64,000 nt of DNA from Symplocastrum torsivum CPER-KK1 (GCA_019358875.1 JAHHIF010000012.1:1-64000); one strand, 5' to 3'; positions 25,739 to 34,403 are shown, numbered from the stretch's first letter. The notes: generated by a model not told the origin, from the letters alone. A program made the numbers and translations.

Positions 25739-26384
25739 AAAAAGTTTAACGGACTTGCTGCACGAAGAGGTAAAAAAATCTTCTAAACAAGAAAGTAAAA
25801 CCGTTCAAGAAAACACCGATGATGAACTTCAAGAGCAGAATGCCCAATTAGGAGAGGAATCACCCATGAATACCCAAAATAACCCTAGTGCCAGACGCGC
25901 AAGCGCTACTAAAGCTGACTTAGAAGCAACAATAGCCGAGTTAAAAACCGCTTTGAAAGAAGCACAACATCAAGAAGAAAAATTTGTTGATTTAAAAAAT
26001 GCTTTAGAGGAAGCCTATAAAAAAGAAGGCGCTCTAGAACAACAAATTACTGATTTGCAATCTGATTTACAACATCAGAAAAGATTAGTCCATAAGCTCG
26101 AAAAAGAGGTAGAGAAATTAGAGCCGCTAAGAAAAGAATTTGAGCAAGCTAAAAAAGCAGCTCTCCAACTGGCAGAAGCTAATGACAAGCTGACCCAGGA
26201 AATCAATAGTCTAAAAAAAGGAAACGAACCCATTAAGGAGCAGAAATCTACTGCACTTAAGGAACAGAAAGTTTCTGTCATTAAGGAACAGGAACACACT
26301 CCAAGATATCAGCAACCTCTAAGACCTGTTCAAAAAGAAGCCGATAAGCCTGCTGATTTTGCAACGAAAAGCTGGCTGTTGTAA
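25731..26384 (+). CDS. Coiled-coil ParA partner, McdB-like candidate
   Basis: The start is set at ATG 25731, overlapping the ParA-type gene by 8 bp; an upstream in-frame start would lie inside that gene. The product of 217 residues opens with a charged segment (MAKKSLTDLLHEEVKKSSKQ), then a low-complexity linker, a long heptad-rich coiled coil (about 65-175), a repeated KEQK-type charged stretch, and a short conserved-looking C-terminus ending ADFATKSWLL with a lone tryptophan near the end. A coiled coil plus C-terminal tryptophan next to a ParA ATPase is the layout described for McdB. Sequence identity to known McdB was not testable here. Confidence 0.6.
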   Translation: MAKKSLTDLLHEEVKKSSKQESKTVQENTDDELQEQNAQLGEESPMNTQNNPSARRASATKADLEATIAELKTALKEAQHQEEKFVDLKNALEEAYKKEGALEQQITDLQSDLQHQKRLVHKLEKEVEKLEPLRKEFEQAKKAALQLAEANDKLTQEINSLKKGNEPIKEQKSTALKEQKVSVIKEQEHTPRYQQPLRPVQKEADKPADFATKSWLL

Positions 26385-26542
26385 TTTACGGCTGAATAGT
26401 ATCCAGATATAAAGCGATCGCATAACTCAATGAAGGAGCGATCGCTTATTCAAGGCTTGTGTGTTACTTAAACTTGGGGATTGGGTTCCAAAATTGGCAC
26501 ATTATATATACTCAATGCTAATGCCCAATCTCAATAACACAT

Positions 26543-27970
26543 ATGACTGAACTAACTGGCTTAGGCTACCGGATAGAACGCGATTCAATGGGAGAACTAC
26601 AAATCCCAGATGACGCTTACTACGGGATTCAAACACTGCGGGCAATCGAAAATTTTCCAATCAGTGGCATCAAGCCAATACCCACTTATGTAGATGCCTG
26701 TGTACTGATTAAAAAAGCCACTGCGATCGCAAATGGTCAACTTGGCTGTATTCCCCAAGATATTAGCCGTGCTATTGTCCAAGCGGCGGATGAAGTCCTC
26801 AATGGCAAGTTTCGCGAACAATTTGTCGTCGATGTCTATCAAGCTGGGGCGGGTACTTCGCACCACATGAATGTCAACGAAGTCCTCAGCAATCGGGCGC
26901 TAGAAATCTTGGGGGATGAGAAGGGGAACTACAAGCGCGTCAGCCCCAACGATCACGTAAATTATGGTCAGTCTACCAATGATGTGATTCCAACGGCGAT
27001 TCGGATAGGTGCATTACTCGCCCTAGAACATACCCTTTATCCAGCTTTATCCAGTGCGATTGCTGCCCTAGATAATAAGGCTTCGGAATTTCAAGATGTG
27101 GTGAGATCGGGTAGAACCCATCTTCAAGACGCTGTACCTGTGCGCTTGGGGGAAAACTTTCGGGCTTGGGCGCAAATCCTCTCGGATCATATCCATCGGA
27201 TCGAAAGAGCCTCCGAAGACTTGATGGTGCTGGGTTTGGGTGGCAGTGCGGCAGGTACAGGGCTAAACACGCATCCTCAATATAGTTCGCTTGTCGCCCA
27301 AATTCTCGCTGAACTGATTGGTCAACCCCTGAAACCTGCACCGCACTTGATGGCAGCGATGCAAAGTATGGCACCCTTTGTCAGTGTTTCCGGTAGCTTA
27401 CGGAACTTAGCGCAAGATTGCGTGAAGATTTCCCATGACTTACGGCTGATGGATTCGGGACCAAAAACAGGCTTTAAGGAAATTCAGCTACCACCAGTAC
27501 AGCCCGGTTCATCAATTATGCCCGGTAAATATAATCCGGTAATGGCAGAAATGACTTCAATGGTCTGCTTCCAGGTGATGGGCTACGACAGTGCGATCGT
27601 ACTTGCTGCTCAAGCCGGACAACTGGAACTTAATGTTATGATGCCTCTGATTGCCTATAACCTGATTCACAGCATTGAAATTTTAGGTAACACAATCACA
27701 GCCTTGACGAATCGCTGTATTGAGGGAATCACTGCCAATAGAGATCGCTGTTTAAGCTATGCAGAAGGTAGCCTTGCTCTCGTCACCGCCCTCAATCCCC
27801 ACATCGGCTATCTCAACGCAGCGGCTGTTGCTAAAGAATCTCTCCTAACTGGAAAATCCCTGCGACAGATTGTTCTAGAGCGAGAACTTATGAGTCCAGA
27901 GGACTTGGCACAAGTGCTAGACCTAGAGCAAATGAGCGTCTTACCAGACTCTAGTCACTCAAGTTCCTAA
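26543..27970 (+). CDS. aspA: Aspartate ammonia-lyase (aspartase)
   Basis: Fumarase/aspartase superfamily enzyme of 475 residues converting L-aspartate to fumarate and ammonia. The signature loop GSSIMPGKYNP (about 319-329), with its catalytic Ser, is intact; other conserved blocks are YQAGAGTSHHMNVNEV, NDHVNYGQSTNDVIPTA, GRTHLQDAVPVRLG and GLGGSAAGTGLN. The first residues GYRIERDSMGELQIPDDAYYGIQT are typical of aspartase rather than fumarase, which supports the symbol. It is monocistronic, with a G-rich hairpin region downstream. It could feed fumarate to the TCA cycle and release ammonium. Confidence 0.92.
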   Translation: MTELTGLGYRIERDSMGELQIPDDAYYGIQTLRAIENFPISGIKPIPTYVDACVLIKKATAIANGQLGCIPQDISRAIVQAADEVLNGKFREQFVVDVYQAGAGTSHHMNVNEVLSNRALEILGDEKGNYKRVSPNDHVNYGQSTNDVIPTAIRIGALLALEHTLYPALSSAIAALDNKASEFQDVVRSGRTHLQDAVPVRLGENFRAWAQILSDHIHRIERASEDLMVLGLGGSAAGTGLNTHPQYSSLVAQILAELIGQPLKPAPHLMAAMQSMAPFVSVSGSLRNLAQDCVKISHDLRLMDSGPKTGFKEIQLPPVQPGSSIMPGKYNPVMAEMTSMVCFQVMGYDSAIVLAAQAGQLELNVMMPLIAYNLIHSIEILGNTITALTNRCIEGITANRDRCLSYAEGSLALVTALNPHIGYLNAAAVAKESLLTGKSLRQIVLERELMSPEDLAQVLDLEQMSVLPDSSHSSS

Positions 27971-28021
27971 GCTGAATGGCATTGACTTAAAAAATTCAGT
28001 CACAACCAACCAACCTTTGCG

Positions 28022-28098
28022 CGGGGGGTTTGGGGGAGACGCTTGTCCCCCAATGGGGGGTTTGGGGGGAAGCCCCCCAATCTGGGTTTTTCTACAAA
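28022..28098. terminator. G-rich inverted repeats after aspA
   Basis: Runs of five to six G (GGGGGGTTTGGGGG) are matched by C-runs that form nested hairpins; the clearest is TTGGGGGG-AAG-CCCCCCAA. It is followed by TCTGGGTTTTT, a plausible terminator for aspA. Several G-runs on one strand also fit a G-quadruplex. Confidence 0.55.
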
Positions 28099-28186
28099 TG
28101 ATTATTTTTCGCTTAAGTTAGTGACTTTCTTCCTAAGCTGTTGATTGACAACCCTCAGCAATGAAGGGAGTCGTCCTCCCCACGTT

Positions 28187-28513
28187 CTACTCACCTTTAT
28201 TCGTCAAACTTTTGAGGCAGGCATTCAGTAAATCGCAGTTGAGCGAGTTGTACTTCGTCTGCCCATCTTTGCGCTGCCTGATTAACCCTGCCTCAGCGAG
28301 TGCCTTTGAATGATGGCAAAACAGAGCCAAGCTAATCTCTAATTTATTAGCAATGTCTGTGCCACTCATCTCCTCTTCTTGTGCAAGCAACTCCACAATC
28401 CGTAGTCGTGTTGGGTCAGACAACGCGGCAAAAATTTTCGCCCGGATAAGGCTGTCGTCTTGAGGGGCAACAGGCAGAGGCATCGCTCTTGTATTATCAC
28501 TTTTCTCAGTCAT
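28187..28513 (-). CDS. ArsR/SmtB family regulator, RexT-like
   Basis: A 108-residue winged-helix repressor. The fold is clear: KIFAALSDPTRLRIVELLAQ, the recognition helix in DIANKLEISLALFCHHSKALAEAGLI, and the wing RQRKDGQTKYNSLN. Cysteines are at 66, 93 and 99. Typical arsenic or zinc ligand motifs (ELCVC, DxH) are missing, so metal sensing is unlikely. In Anabaena, the redox sensor RexT, of this family, neighbours and controls a thioredoxin gene; here trxA is divergent across a 301-bp region with two palindromes, suggesting the same logic. The vicinal cysteine pair reported for RexT is not evident, so any redox mechanism may differ. Confidence 0.88.
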   Translation of the reverse strand: MTEKSDNTRAMPLPVAPQDDSLIRAKIFAALSDPTRLRIVELLAQEEEMSGTDIANKLEISLALFCHHSKALAEAGLIRQRKDGQTKYNSLNCDLLNACLKSLTNKGE

Positions 28514-28549
28514 GGTCAGAGGTTGCGTATTTGGAATTGTTAAGTTAAG

Positions 28550-28563
28550 TACTTAAATAAGTA
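28550..28563. promoter_or_regulatory. Candidate ArsR operator TACTTA-AA-TAAGTA
   Basis: A perfect 6-bp inverted repeat with a 2-bp spacer, centred 43 bp upstream of the arsR-type start. Its position suits autoregulation by the homodimer. A second inverted repeat lies further toward trxA. Confidence 0.5.
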
Positions 28564-28688
28564 TTTGATAAAGTTGTAAGTATAACACTGTTAATAAATT
28601 GTTCCTCTATTGTCTCATAAACTTCGACCTCCTGCTGAAATGGTTAAATGACTACTTGACTTTCTCCTAAAAATTCTTTATCTTTTAC

Positions 28689-28712
28689 TTAAGTGGTTGT
28701 TTAACCACTTAA
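28689..28712. promoter_or_regulatory. Candidate operator in front of trxA
   Basis: TTAAGTGGTT and AACCACTTAA form a perfect 10-bp inverted repeat around GTTT, about 100 bp before the trxA start. It shares the ACTTAA core with the site at 28550-28563, so the same ArsR-type protein may bind both. Confidence 0.5.
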
Positions 28713-28814
28713 TCAACCGAGGACTGATGGTGTTCAGAGTCAGAGTCTAGCAACCCTATCGACTTTGGCACTACCAGCGATACATGAAGCTCGGTATACA
28801 GGAGAGTTTTAACG

Positions 28815-29180
28815 ATGTCAGACAATACCAAATCGATCAAACTGACTACTGATAACTTCCAAAGCGAGGTATTAGAAAGCGCACAGCCAGTTCTTGTAGA
28901 TTTCTGGGCACCTTGGTGTGGCCCCTGTCGGATGGTTGGGCCAATGATTGAAGAACTTGCCGCTGATTTTGCCGGACGTGCCAAGGTTGGCAAGTTGAAT
29001 ATTGACGAAAATGACGCTGTGGCGACAAACTACGGCATCCAAGCCGTTCCGACACTGCTGTTTTTCAAGGATGGACGAGTGGTGGATCAGGTTGTGGGTG
29101 TAGCGCCATTCGCTGTGTTGGTTGACAAGCTGAATGCGCTGGATGAGCAATACTTGACAACCTCTGAGAAAGCCGCTTAA
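28815..29180 (+). CDS. trxA: Thioredoxin
   Basis: Thioredoxin of 121 residues, reducing disulfides in target proteins with electrons from thioredoxin reductase. The active site WCGPC places the redox cysteines at 35 and 38 (VDFWAPWCGPCRM); the cis-proline loop is AVPTLLFFKDG, and the preceding LNIDENDAVATNYGI is typical. It has an extra C-terminal tail (TTSEKAA). The start ATG 28815 follows AGGAGAGTTTTAACG. It is divergent from the ArsR-family regulator, which probably controls it. Cyanobacteria have several thioredoxins; this appears to be a regulated, non-essential type by analogy with Anabaena trxA2. Confidence 0.95.
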   Translation: MSDNTKSIKLTTDNFQSEVLESAQPVLVDFWAPWCGPCRMVGPMIEELAADFAGRAKVGKLNIDENDAVATNYGIQAVPTLLFFKDGRVVDQVVGVAPFAVLVDKLNALDEQYLTTSEKAA

Positions 29181-29298
29181 TTCTCGATTTCGGCAACATT
29201 GTTCCTAACTAGCTGTACATAGTCATGTAGCCGATTTACTCCAGAAAGGGAGAGTGTCCAACTCAATATGAAAAGGCTTTATCTCTCCCTTTCTTCTT

Positions 29299-29388
29299 AG
29301 GACTTACGCACAAGCGCCATATCTGGTAGGGGCGCACAGCTGTGCGCCCCGACAAATGGTGTTTCAAGGGTGGATTTGCGTAAGTCCT
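29299..29388. mobile_element. 90-bp MITE with AGGACTTACGCA ends
   Basis: AGGACTTACGCA (29299-29310) and its exact reverse complement (29377-29388) bound a 90-bp element containing the 22-bp palindrome GGGGCGCACAGC/TGTGCGCCCC at 29329-29350. Miniature inverted-repeat elements with GGACTTACGCA-like termini are widespread in cyanobacteria. It has no coding capacity and lies between trxA and the old yellow enzyme gene, 42 bp from the latter's start. Confidence 0.8.
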
Positions 29389-29430
29389 GTTCTATTTCCC
29401 TCAAGATTAAACAATATGGAGATTCAACCC

Positions 29431-30564
29431 ATGAGTAACGAAGTTAATTTGCTATCGCCTGTTAAAGTTGGTCCCTATGAGCTTCGCAATCGCCTTGTGA
29501 TGGCACCATTAACTCGTAATCGTGCAAGAGCAGGAAACGTCCCAGGAGCGCTGAATGCTAATTATTATGCTCAACGCGCATCGGCTGGATTGATTATCAC
29601 CGAAGCCTCTCAAGTCTCACCGCAAGGTTTGGGATATCCTAGCACTCCAGGAATTTACTCACAAGAACAAGTGGAAGGCTGGCGATTAGTGACTAACGCC
29701 GTGCATGAGCGTGGAGGACGAATTTTCCTGCAACTATGGCACGTTGGGCGGATTTCGCACCCTTCGTTACAACCGGATGGTGCGCTACCCGTTGCACCAA
29801 GTGCGATCGCACCTGAGGGTGAAGCATCAACGTATGAAGGGCAACAACCTTTTGTAACACCCCGTGCATTGGAGACAGATGAGATTCCGGGAATTGTTGA
29901 ACAATACCGTCAAGGAGCAGAAAACGCTCTAGCCGCTGGGTTTGACGGCGTAGAGATTCACAGTGCCAACGGTTATTTATTGGATCAGTTTCTCCAAGAT
30001 GGCTCGAATCAGCGCACCGATCAATATGGCGGTTCCATTGAAAATCGCGCTCGACTCCTGTTGGAAGTCACTGAAGCCGTGACAAGCGTTTGGGGAGCGG
30101 AACGTGTGGGAGTGCGCCTCTCGCCCACGGGTACATTTAATAGTATGTATGACTCGAATCCAGCCGCATTATTTAGCTATGTAGCATCTGCCCTTAATCG
30201 CTTCGGACTAGCTTATCTTCATCTCGTAGAACCAAGAGCTGATGCAGATGCTCTCAAGCGGTGGGCTAAAGATATTGGTAACCTCAATGACAAAGAAGTC
30301 GGTTTAGCGGCGCGGTACTTCCGTCCAATCTTTACAGGAACTATCATCTCCGCTGGTGGCTATGATCGTGAACAAGGAAATGCAGTTATAGCGGCTGGGG
30401 ATGCAGATTTAGTGGCTTATGGCAGACTGTTCATCGCCAATCCTGACTTGCCAGAACGCTTTGCGCTCAATGCTCCATTGAACACCCCAGATCGCTCAAC
30501 CTTCTACGGTGGGGATGAGCGGGGTTACATTGATTACCCATCACTTGAACTTCAGAGCGCTTAA
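29431..30564 (+). CDS. Old yellow enzyme family oxidoreductase
   Basis: FMN-dependent alkene reductase of the OYE/NemA family, about 377 residues. The opening NLLSPVKVGPYELRNRLVMAPLTRNRA is standard. EIHSANGYLLDQFL keeps the His/Asn substrate pair, followed by QDGSNQRTDQYGGSIENRARLLLEV, and FMN phosphate is bound near GGYDREQGNAVIAAGDADLVAYGR. ATG 29431 is preferred because GGAG lies 9 bases upstream; ATG 29416 would add MEIQP, and still earlier starts fall in the adjoining MITE. Substrates are electrophilic enones or nitro compounds, suggesting detoxification. It lies downstream of trxA but behind the MITE, so it is probably separately transcribed. Confidence 0.93.
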   Translation: MSNEVNLLSPVKVGPYELRNRLVMAPLTRNRARAGNVPGALNANYYAQRASAGLIITEASQVSPQGLGYPSTPGIYSQEQVEGWRLVTNAVHERGGRIFLQLWHVGRISHPSLQPDGALPVAPSAIAPEGEASTYEGQQPFVTPRALETDEIPGIVEQYRQGAENALAAGFDGVEIHSANGYLLDQFLQDGSNQRTDQYGGSIENRARLLLEVTEAVTSVWGAERVGVRLSPTGTFNSMYDSNPAALFSYVASALNRFGLAYLHLVEPRADADALKRWAKDIGNLNDKEVGLAARYFRPIFTGTIISAGGYDREQGNAVIAAGDADLVAYGRLFIANPDLPERFALNAPLNTPDRSTFYGGDERGYIDYPSLELQSA

Positions 30565-30629
30565 GGTGATTTCCACTAAAGAACTTACCCATCAGGCGGG
30601 GCGAATGAGGATGTCCCATTTAGGCAACA

Positions 30630-30743
30630 ACAGTATTTCAATGCTATTTCCGCCTGAAAGTGGCGTCGTTGTGCTCCACGCATTTTGGAGGCAGCTAACC
30701 GCAGAACCTCTATTTGAGATGGACTAAGGCGATTCTCCTGCAT
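30630..30743 (-). mobile_element. Transposase N-terminal remnant
   Basis: A short minus-strand frame reads MQENRLSPSQIEVLRLAASK then MRGAQRRHFQAEIALKYC before similarity stops. The pattern resembles the N-terminal helical region of ISAzo13-type transposases (LSP...L..AA..M.GA.RR.FQA). The rest of the gene is gone and no terminal repeats were found. It lies in the 386-bp gap between the OYE and ridA genes, which otherwise holds nothing I recognise. Confidence 0.45.
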
Positions 30744-30950
30744 CGATAGCTCCAAAGACTTGCTCCTTAACTCGCCATTGTATAGGAGCATCTTCGCTTA
30801 TCTGGTAATTTGTTTTTCAGAAATCACCTAAATATCAGAAGCGGGTAACGCCAGGATAGAGATGCCTGCGTCATGGACTGAATTTACTCCCTTTCCACTG
30901 TAAGATTCTATTGCCAGTCTTCTCCACTCCCCTGTACAAGAGGTAATAGC

Positions 30951-31340
30951 GTGATTGAATATATTACTTTGCCAAATAACGCCCTTCCTCCTGCTGGTCC
31001 TTTTCCCCATGCGGTGAGAGCGGGTGATTTTTTGTTTGTTACGGGGCAATTGTCAGAAGATCCCGAATCGGGTGAAATAGTAGCGGGTCTAATAGACCAA
31101 CAAGTGAGGCGGGTGATGGACAACTTGAAGTTAGTCTTGGAACACGCTGGAGCTACGTTGAATCAGGTAGTTATGGCACGGATTTTTATTACTGACTTGC
31201 GCTATATAGAGACAGTTAATGAAATTTATCCAACTTACTTTGAAGCAGGTCACTTGCCCAGTCGGACAACAATTGGCGTTGTCGGTCTTGCTGGTTTGGG
31301 TGATGTGGAAATTGACTTAATTGTTTACTGTGGTTCGTGA
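30951..31340 (+). CDS. ridA: RidA family protein (enamine/imine deaminase)
   Basis: RidA/YjgF trimeric enzyme that removes reactive 2-aminoacrylate and related enamines made by PLP enzymes. The product is 129 residues, standard length, starting at GTG 30951. FVTGQLSEDP, VRRVMDNLKLVLEHAGATLNQVV, and LPSRTTIGVVGL with the substrate-binding arginine are intact. It stands alone downstream of the transposase remnant. Paralogues within the Rid superfamily differ in substrate, so the specific subfamily is tentative. Confidence 0.9.
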   Translation: MIEYITLPNNALPPAGPFPHAVRAGDFLFVTGQLSEDPESGEIVAGLIDQQVRRVMDNLKLVLEHAGATLNQVVMARIFITDLRYIETVNEIYPTYFEAGHLPSRTTIGVVGLAGLGDVEIDLIVYCGS

Positions 31341-31424
31341 CAATTGGGAATTGGGAATGGGGAATTGGCAAGAGTCGTCAATCTTAGGGTTCTTCGATAT
31401 CCTACAAACGCCTACTTTTTACTC

Positions 31425-32303
31425 TTAATGATGACCAACTTCTGTATTAGCTGCGTCGGCGATTGCTAAAAGGCGATCGCGTAACTTCCCCTTCGGCAGT
31501 TTCGCAAAAATCCGATACTTAAGCTTAAATGGCGTAAAGAGATTAGTGTAGGTTAGTAGCATCTCCGCTTTGCCTACAAAGAGAAAACCAGTGTCATTGA
31601 GGGCAAAGTGGAAGCGGGCGAGGACTCGTGCCTGTGTTTCTGCATTGAAATACATTAGAGTATTGCGGCAGATCAGCAAATCCAGACGACTAATCGGAGG
31701 GTCTTGAACCAAATTGTGGCGACCAAAAATCACATCGCGCCGCAAGTCACTACGGAAGGTACAAACAGTTTTCGATTGGTCGAAGTACTTATTGATCAGT
31801 TCGTCGGGAACATCTCGCAATTCTCGACTACTATAGGTAGCAAGACGACCATGGGCAACCGCTTCTTCATCTAAATCGGTCGCGTAGATTTTCACCCGTC
31901 TTCGGAATTCCTCTTCTCCTAACGCTTCGGCAAGGATAATTGCGATCGTGTAGGCTTCTTCACCAGAGGCGCAGCCAGCACTCCAGACTCGGATTAGTTC
32001 ATTGTTTGGCTTAGCTTCAAGAATCCGTGGGACTATCTCATTGGCTATGTATTCCCAAGCCTGCGGATCGCGAAAGAAAGTCGTCACATTGAGTAACAGT
32101 GCATCGAGTAGGTAATCGACTTCAACGCTATTAGCTTCCAGATAGTCTTGGTAATCGCTATACGAGCCAATCTCAACTCGCTGCATCCGCTTTTTCATCA
32201 GGCGCATCAGTGTCGGACGTTTATAACCTGTAAAATCGATCCTCCAAGACTGCTTGAGATAGTTGAGTAACGTCTCAAATGCCAAATCTTGCTCATCACT
32301 CAC
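31425..32303 (-). CDS. CheR-type protein-glutamate O-methyltransferase
   Basis: AdoMet-dependent CheR methyltransferase, about 292 residues. GTG 32303 is the chosen start because AGGAG lies 7 bases upstream; a longer frame to 32345 has no better site. The N-terminal helical domain (LNYLKQSWRIDFTGYKRPTLMRLMKKRM) precedes the methyltransferase core: LLNVTTFFRDPQAW, the AdoMet motif VWSAGCASGEEAYTIA, ATDLDEEAV, and LLICRNTLMYF. It would methylate receptor glutamates, but no chemotaxis receptor or CheB is adjacent. The next gene, divergent at 202 bp, is a PAS histidine kinase, a common pairing in non-chemotactic signalling. Confidence 0.9.
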   Translation of the reverse strand: MSDEQDLAFETLLNYLKQSWRIDFTGYKRPTLMRLMKKRMQRVEIGSYSDYQDYLEANSVEVDYLLDALLLNVTTFFRDPQAWEYIANEIVPRILEAKPNNELIRVWSAGCASGEEAYTIAIILAEALGEEEFRRRVKIYATDLDEEAVAHGRLATYSSRELRDVPDELINKYFDQSKTVCTFRSDLRRDVIFGRHNLVQDPPISRLDLLICRNTLMYFNAETQARVLARFHFALNDTGFLFVGKAEMLLTYTNLFTPFKLKYRIFAKLPKGKLRDRLLAIADAANTEVGHH

Positions 32304-32546
32304 AACACTCTCCTGAAATCTTCCCCTGCACGACTCAATTGGCAACCCAGGTAATTAATAAACAATTAAAAGTTTTCTCCCTGCCTCACCTGCTATTTTC
32401 AGATTAGGATAACGTTAATCCGACTTAGACTTAACAAATACCGACAAGCAACAGTTCGCTGACGCTTAGGCAGAAGCTCAAAAAAAGGTTTCTAAGTTAC
32501 TAACAGCATCTACTACACTCTCAAAAGAATCTGAGGCGTTCTACCT

Positions 32547-34403
32547 ATGACCAATAAGATTTTTGACGAACAGATTACTCTGTCCTTGCGGCGCCTTGAA
32601 GAACTGTGGCAACGGGCAGATAATTTGCCAAAATCCCCCCCGGAGGGATGGCGACAAACAGATGACCTGCCAACTCAGCCACAAGAACTACTTTGGGAGA
32701 GTTTAGAAGAACTTACCTTTTCTCTAGAAGAGTTGCGAGTTGTTGTTGAGGAACTCCAGCAACAAAATGATGAATTAGCTCAAATTAACAGGGAAATAGA
32801 AGCTGAACGTCAGCGCTATCAACAACTATTTGAACTTGTTCCAGATGGCTATCTAATAACGACCAAAGAAGGGGTAATTCTTGAAGCCAATCAAGCCGCT
32901 GTAGAGTTGCTCAAAGTTCCTTCTGTTAGTCTTGTTGGCAAACCCCTTGCTGTTTTTGTGGCGGCTGAAGAACGTCATAACTTCTACTCGCAGTTAAATC
33001 AGCTTTCTAGAGGCGAGTCAATCAAAAATTGGCTTGTTCCCATTCAGCATAGGCACCAAGCTGACTTTATCGCCTCATTCACAGTTACACCTGTACAGGA
33101 TTTGCAAAATCAAGTAGTAAGCTTGCTCTGGCGGATGCAAGACTTTACGGATGAAAACCGAGGAGCAACAACGGTTTGTGTTCCGTCTGCGGTTGAGTCA
33201 AGGGGAAGAAGCGACATCACCTCTTCTGCTGTGTCACTGAGTGAACCCTTGTTCCGCGCCATGTTCGAGAACGCTGCGGTTGGTATGGCACTTCTAGATA
33301 AGCACGGTCACGTCATCAAGAGCAACTGTACACTACAAACTATTCTGGGTTGTACTGCCCAAGAATTGCCAGTGGTTTTGCGGGAATTGATGGGTTTAGA
33401 TCAATCCGGTGTAGAGTTAGTGACATTCCAACAACTGATAGCTGGACAGCGCCACTCTTACCAGCTAGAAAAGCGCTTTCTCAATCAAGATGGAGCATTG
33501 TATTGGGGGCGGTTTACGGTTTCTTTGGTGCAAGGAATTGGGGAAGAACCGACTTTTGCAACATATATGCTAACGGATGTCACAGAGTACAAACACTCAG
33601 TCTTGACAACGACTGAGGCACAAGCAAAAGGCGAGGAATTTAGTAAGCTTAAATCTAGATTTTTCTATGTCACTACCCATGAACTACGCAACCCACTCAA
33701 TACTATTTTTGCTTGTGCTGACTTAATCGAAAATAATACTCGCAAAGGAACTGAAGAGAAAAAGCGTACTTATCTCCAGCATATAAAAGTAAACGTCAGA
33801 CGGATAAATCAACTATTGGATGACCTCCTTTTGATGGGGAAAATAGAAGCTGGAACAATAGGGGTGAATCCATCTTTAGTTGATTTAAATGAATTTTGCC
33901 GTAGGTTGATTGCTGAGTTACAAGAGGATGAGGGAAAAGAACACAAAGTTACTTTGATTAATGAGTATCAAGCCTCAGGTATCTGGGATGAAAAATTGCT
34001 ACGGCGCATCCTCAAAAATTTACTACTCAATGCGATTAAGTATTCACCTAAAGGTAGTGAGATAAGCCTAAGCATAACTTGTGAAAAAGGACAAGTAGTT
34101 TTTCACATTCAAGATTCAGGAATTGGCATTCCTCAACAAGATCAAAAGTTTTTGTTTCAAGCGTTTCACCGGGGTAGTAATGTAGGCAAAGTTCCAGGAA
34201 GCGGTTTGGGATTGTTGATTGCAAAAGAGTGTGCGATCGCGCAGGGAGGAGAAATCGCTGTAGAGAGTGAAGAGAACCTTGGCACAACGTTTATAGTTAC
34301 TTTGCCACTGAATCACCGACCAGGGAAGAGTAAGAAGGTGAACTTACTCCCTTCCCGGCAGAAGAATACCAATAACGACGGGGGACTGGGGACGGGTGAT
34401 TGA
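32547..34403 (+). CDS. PAS-PAS sensor histidine kinase
   Basis: A 618-residue cytoplasmic kinase without membrane helices. An N-terminal coiled coil (LEELTFSLEELRVVVEELQQQNDEL) leads to PAS-1 (about 95-215, RYQQLFELVPDGYLIT) and PAS-2 (about 240-355, LFRAMFENAAVGMALLD). HisKA follows with the H-box YVTTHELRNPLN, then ATPase motifs NLLLNAIKYSP (N), DSGIGIP (G1) and GSGLGLLIAK (G2). There is no receiver domain. It is divergent from the CheR gene and has no cognate response regulator nearby. The input signal of the PAS domains is unknown. Confidence 0.92.
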   Translation: MTNKIFDEQITLSLRRLEELWQRADNLPKSPPEGWRQTDDLPTQPQELLWESLEELTFSLEELRVVVEELQQQNDELAQINREIEAERQRYQQLFELVPDGYLITTKEGVILEANQAAVELLKVPSVSLVGKPLAVFVAAEERHNFYSQLNQLSRGESIKNWLVPIQHRHQADFIASFTVTPVQDLQNQVVSLLWRMQDFTDENRGATTVCVPSAVESRGRSDITSSAVSLSEPLFRAMFENAAVGMALLDKHGHVIKSNCTLQTILGCTAQELPVVLRELMGLDQSGVELVTFQQLIAGQRHSYQLEKRFLNQDGALYWGRFTVSLVQGIGEEPTFATYMLTDVTEYKHSVLTTTEAQAKGEEFSKLKSRFFYVTTHELRNPLNTIFACADLIENNTRKGTEEKKRTYLQHIKVNVRRINQLLDDLLLMGKIEAGTIGVNPSLVDLNEFCRRLIAELQEDEGKEHKVTLINEYQASGIWDEKLLRRILKNLLLNAIKYSPKGSEISLSITCEKGQVVFHIQDSGIGIPQQDQKFLFQAFHRGSNVGKVPGSGLGLLIAKECAIAQGGEIAVESEENLGTTFIVTLPLNHRPGKSKKVNLLPSRQKNTNNDGGLGTGD

